Shown piece after piece: positions 6,701 through 7,777 of a stretch of 7,777 nt of DNA. Position 1 is the stretch's first letter. Every line of letters begins with the position of its first letter. Made by a program: the position numbers and the translations under genes. This stretch comes from Alphaproteobacteria bacterium (lineage in GTDB: Bacteria; Pseudomonadota; Alphaproteobacteria; Acetobacterales; Acetobacteraceae). Below the pieces are notes generated by a model. The model saw only the letters and a list, made by a program, of their open reading frames with translations. It was not told where the DNA came from and searched no databases. The stretch lies in NCBI GenBank assembly GCA_013298245.1, contig JAAFHD010000163.1:1-7777 (forward strand). Reading direction: 5' to 3'.

Positions 6701-7777
6701 GCTGGCGCTGCCGCGCTTCGAAGGCCCCACACTGGCATTGCTGGCGCACCCCAACGACCCCTTCGGCACGCTGCTGGTGATCGGCGGCCGCACCGAACAG
6801 GAAGCGGCATCGGCCGCCCAGGCGCTGGCCGCCGCGCGGCAGACGCTGAGCGGTGAAATCGCGCGCGTCGCGGCGCCGCAGCTGGCGCAGCGCCGGCCAT
6901 ACGACGCGCCGCGCTGGGTGCGCACGGATGCGCCTGTGCCGCTGGGCAACCTGGTCCCGCGCGATGATCTGACGGTGAATGGTTTCTCGCCAGGCCCGGT
7001 GCGCGTGCCGCTGCGCACGGCGCCGGATCTCTACACCTGGCGCGGCCGCGGCTTCCCGGTGGAGGTGGCGTTCCGCGCGCCGCCCGGCCCGGTGGTGGAT
7101 GTGTCCGCGTCGCGACTGGATGCGCTGGTCTCCGGCATTTATCTGCGCAGCTTCGTGCTGGCCGAACCGCCGGGGTTGGTGGATTGGGCCAGCGCGCAAC
7201 TGGCCGGCTGGATGGGCTGGCAGCGCGAAAACCGACGCGGCCGCGTGCTGATCCCGCCCTATCTTCTGCTGGGGCGCGATGAATTGCAGCTGCGCTTCGA
7301 TATGCGGCCGATGAATCGCGGCGATTGCGTCTCGGTCCCGGCGGAAGTGCGCGCCAGCATCGATGCCGACAGCACGGTCGATCTGTCGCGCGCATACCGA
7401 TATGCGCGCATGCCCAATATCGGTTTCTTTGGCAGCAGTGGTTTTCCGTTCACCCGCATGGCCGACCTGTCCGGCACCGCGGTGGTGCTGCCCGAACGGC
7501 CGAACGCGGTCGAAACCCAGGCCTATCTGGACCTGGTCGGCATGCTGGCCGCGCAAACCGGCCTGGCCGCGACCGGCGTGCAGGTGGTGGGGCCGGCGCA
7601 GCTGAACAGCGTCGCGGCGCGCGACCTGCTGGTGATCGGCACGCTGGCGCGTCAACCAGCGCTTAACCAATTGCTGCAAGAAAGCCCCGTCCGCCAGGAG
7701 GGCGACCGCTTGCACATCGCCGTGCCCGATATGTTGACCGAGGTGCGCCAGGCCTTCTGGGAAGCCCCCAGCCGCGC
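3735..7777 (+). CDS. bcsAB: BcsA-BcsB fusion: c-di-GMP-activated cellulose synthase with periplasmic subunit (3' end beyond window)
   Basis: One frame stays open for 1347 codons to the window edge. The BcsA half makes beta-1,4-glucan from UDP-glucose and secretes it. It has N-terminal membrane helices (about 20-38, 44-58, 65-83, 95-119), then a GT2 domain with DDG (179-181), DCD (227-229), FFCGSC (297-302), TED (322-324) and QRMRW (QxxRW, 360-364). More helices and the gating loop FNVTDKGG (484-491) follow. The PilZ c-di-GMP site is intact: RVRHR (RxxxR, 565-569) and NISLSG (NxSxxG, 592-597). A signal-like segment (724-743) leads into BcsB, visible to residue 1347. It includes Cys881 in ECNDP, Cys1198 in GDC, and FPFTRMADL (1237-1245). 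Roughly 150-200 residues, including the expected C-terminal membrane anchor, should lie beyond the window. Fused forms are known as AcsAB in Komagataeibacter. Start ATG overlaps the bcsQ stop. Confidence 0.95.
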   Translation, partial: MAGLASAPRAPTLIPRLMRGLSVVVGLLLGLCFVTLPLDAEAQAWLTIGGIVLFLALNPNRSRRVGMVLVFISIIVTARYLFWRATETLEFETWLQTGLGLALFGAELFAGLLMALSYLQTSWPLDRKPIPLPPDPSAWPKVDVYIPTYNEGMDIVRPTVLAAMNMDYPRDKLNIWVLDDGRRPEFRDMAEELGCGYIIRPDNKHAKAGNLNHAMRHTDGEFIAIFDCDHAPTRAFLQMTLGWLVKDPRISMVQTPHHFYSPDPFERNLARKRPVPNEGLLFYGLIQQGNDLWNAAFFCGSCAVIRRAALEEVGGVAHETVTEDCHTSFRMQQKGWHTAYLRVPLAAGLATERLGLHIGQRMRWARGMIQIMRQERTIIAPGLNWAQRLCYFIAGFGFLFAIPRLIFLTSPLAFLFFGESVIAASPLAIMAYAGAHLFHAVATTARLNGRHRHSFWSEIYEASLAVPLVPVTLLTLWDPRKGKFNVTDKGGTLEAGYLDTRAVTPNIIILVLLFMGLAIGIHGTVTSSTDSLDFRAYLLNSIWAALCIIPLAASVAVGREREQMRVRHRVEAELPGSITLPSGEVLTATSGNISLSGARLMLDRPLGVADGERVQVTFDTCGEYITLDAEIIRWDETEVFVQFTLQDLAQESAAVRAFFGRPDAWLYWDDWPEDRPLRSLANVVAATGDAVFRKYRFGVVRSAHTAAAPVAVEPARISDVVQPRKRLAAAIGLALLLPAPALAQPAPNVPPPLIAPSTPAAAFTGVLPDGARVVTRTLREMGLPGPMQLRGLNDLQGVLFGLRADEVVTAARLTVAGGASSALIPSLSQVAVTLNDQFVGNIALDPARQAFGPIEFPLDPLYFAEINRLNFRFSGRYALECNDPLSGLLHATVSDLSSLQLRIERIAPTRDLARLPEPLFDRRVLQGTLTLPFVIAEGATAQGLRAAGIAASWFAVAADYRGATFPVERTLPARGDAVVIAAGPDAVAGLALPRFEGPTLALLAHPNDPFGTLLVIGGRTEQEAASAAQALAAARQTLSGEIARVAAPQLAQRRPYDAPRWVRTDAPVPLGNLVPRDDLTVNGFSPGPVRVPLRTAPDLYTWRGRGFPVEVAFRAPPGPVVDVSASRLDALVSGIYLRSFVLAEPPGLVDWASAQLAGWMGWQRENRRGRVLIPPYLLLGRDELQLRFDMRPMNRGDCVSVPAEVRASIDADSTVDLSRAYRYARMPNIGFFGSSGFPFTRMADLSGTAVVLPERPNAVETQAYLDLVGMLAAQTGLAATGVQVVGPAQLNSVAARDLLVIGTLARQPALNQLLQESPVRQEGDRLHIAVPDMLTEVRQAFWEAPSR
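5904..5963 (+). other. Embedded signal-peptide-like segment at the BcsA/BcsB junction
   Basis: Residues 724-743 of the fusion show all three parts of a secretion signal: a basic RKR (724-726), a hydrophobic core (LAAAIGLALLL, 727-737) and a cleavage-like ALA (741-743) before Gln744. It follows the cytoplasmic PilZ domain, so it must carry the chain back across the membrane to place BcsB in the periplasm. Cleavage after Ala743 would yield separate subunits, in line with the separate AcsA and AcsB polypeptides reported from Komagataeibacter. No ribosome site and plausible start were seen just upstream that would allow BcsB to be made independently. Confidence 0.7.

Noticed and set aside
6423..7715. 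Minus-strand open frame of 430 codons opposite the BcsB half
   Set aside because: Same cause: third-position GC bias of bcsAB keeps the antisense frame free of stops. No recognisable domain.

Overview
The window is GC-rich DNA with long overlapping open frames, typical of an alphaproteobacterium. A single reading frame carrying both BcsA and BcsB of bacterial cellulose synthase points to the Acetobacteraceae, where such fusions (acsAB/bcsAB) are known. The genus cannot be fixed from the sequence; a Roseomonas-like relative is a guess.

Left part (1-1329): the first 14 bases hold what looks like the start of a leftward gene running off the edge. A 241-base spacer with three degenerate repeats and a possible terminator follows. 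Next is a leftward gene for an exported DUF1194 protein with a von Willebrand A-type metal site. The divergent spacer 982-1329 contains a large imperfect palindrome (1072-1150), a second hairpin (1206-1230) and a perfect TATAAT box (1254-1259).

Middle (1330-2440): a rightward gene for a TylF/macrocin-O-methyltransferase-like enzyme with an N-terminal coiled coil, then a 214-base spacer with two clean hairpins.

Right part (2441-7777): a tightly coupled cellulose synthesis operon. It starts with a 161-residue Pro/Arg-rich protein of unknown family, continues with the MinD/ParA-like ATPase BcsQ, and ends with a BcsA-BcsB fusion still open at the window edge after 1347 codons. Both junctions are TGATG overlaps, so translation is probably coupled. 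The BcsA half keeps all catalytic motifs, the gating loop and a c-di-GMP-binding PilZ domain. The BcsB half begins after an embedded signal-peptide-like segment, which suggests membrane insertion and possibly cleavage into two subunits.

Expected working: BcsQ, perhaps with the small upstream protein, places or assembles the synthase. The BcsA half polymerises UDP-glucose and moves the chain through its own channel when c-di-GMP is bound, and the BcsB half receives the chain in the periplasm. The rest of bcsB and any bcsC, bcsZ or bcsD would lie beyond the right edge. The least explained items are the small first ORF of the operon and the large palindrome.
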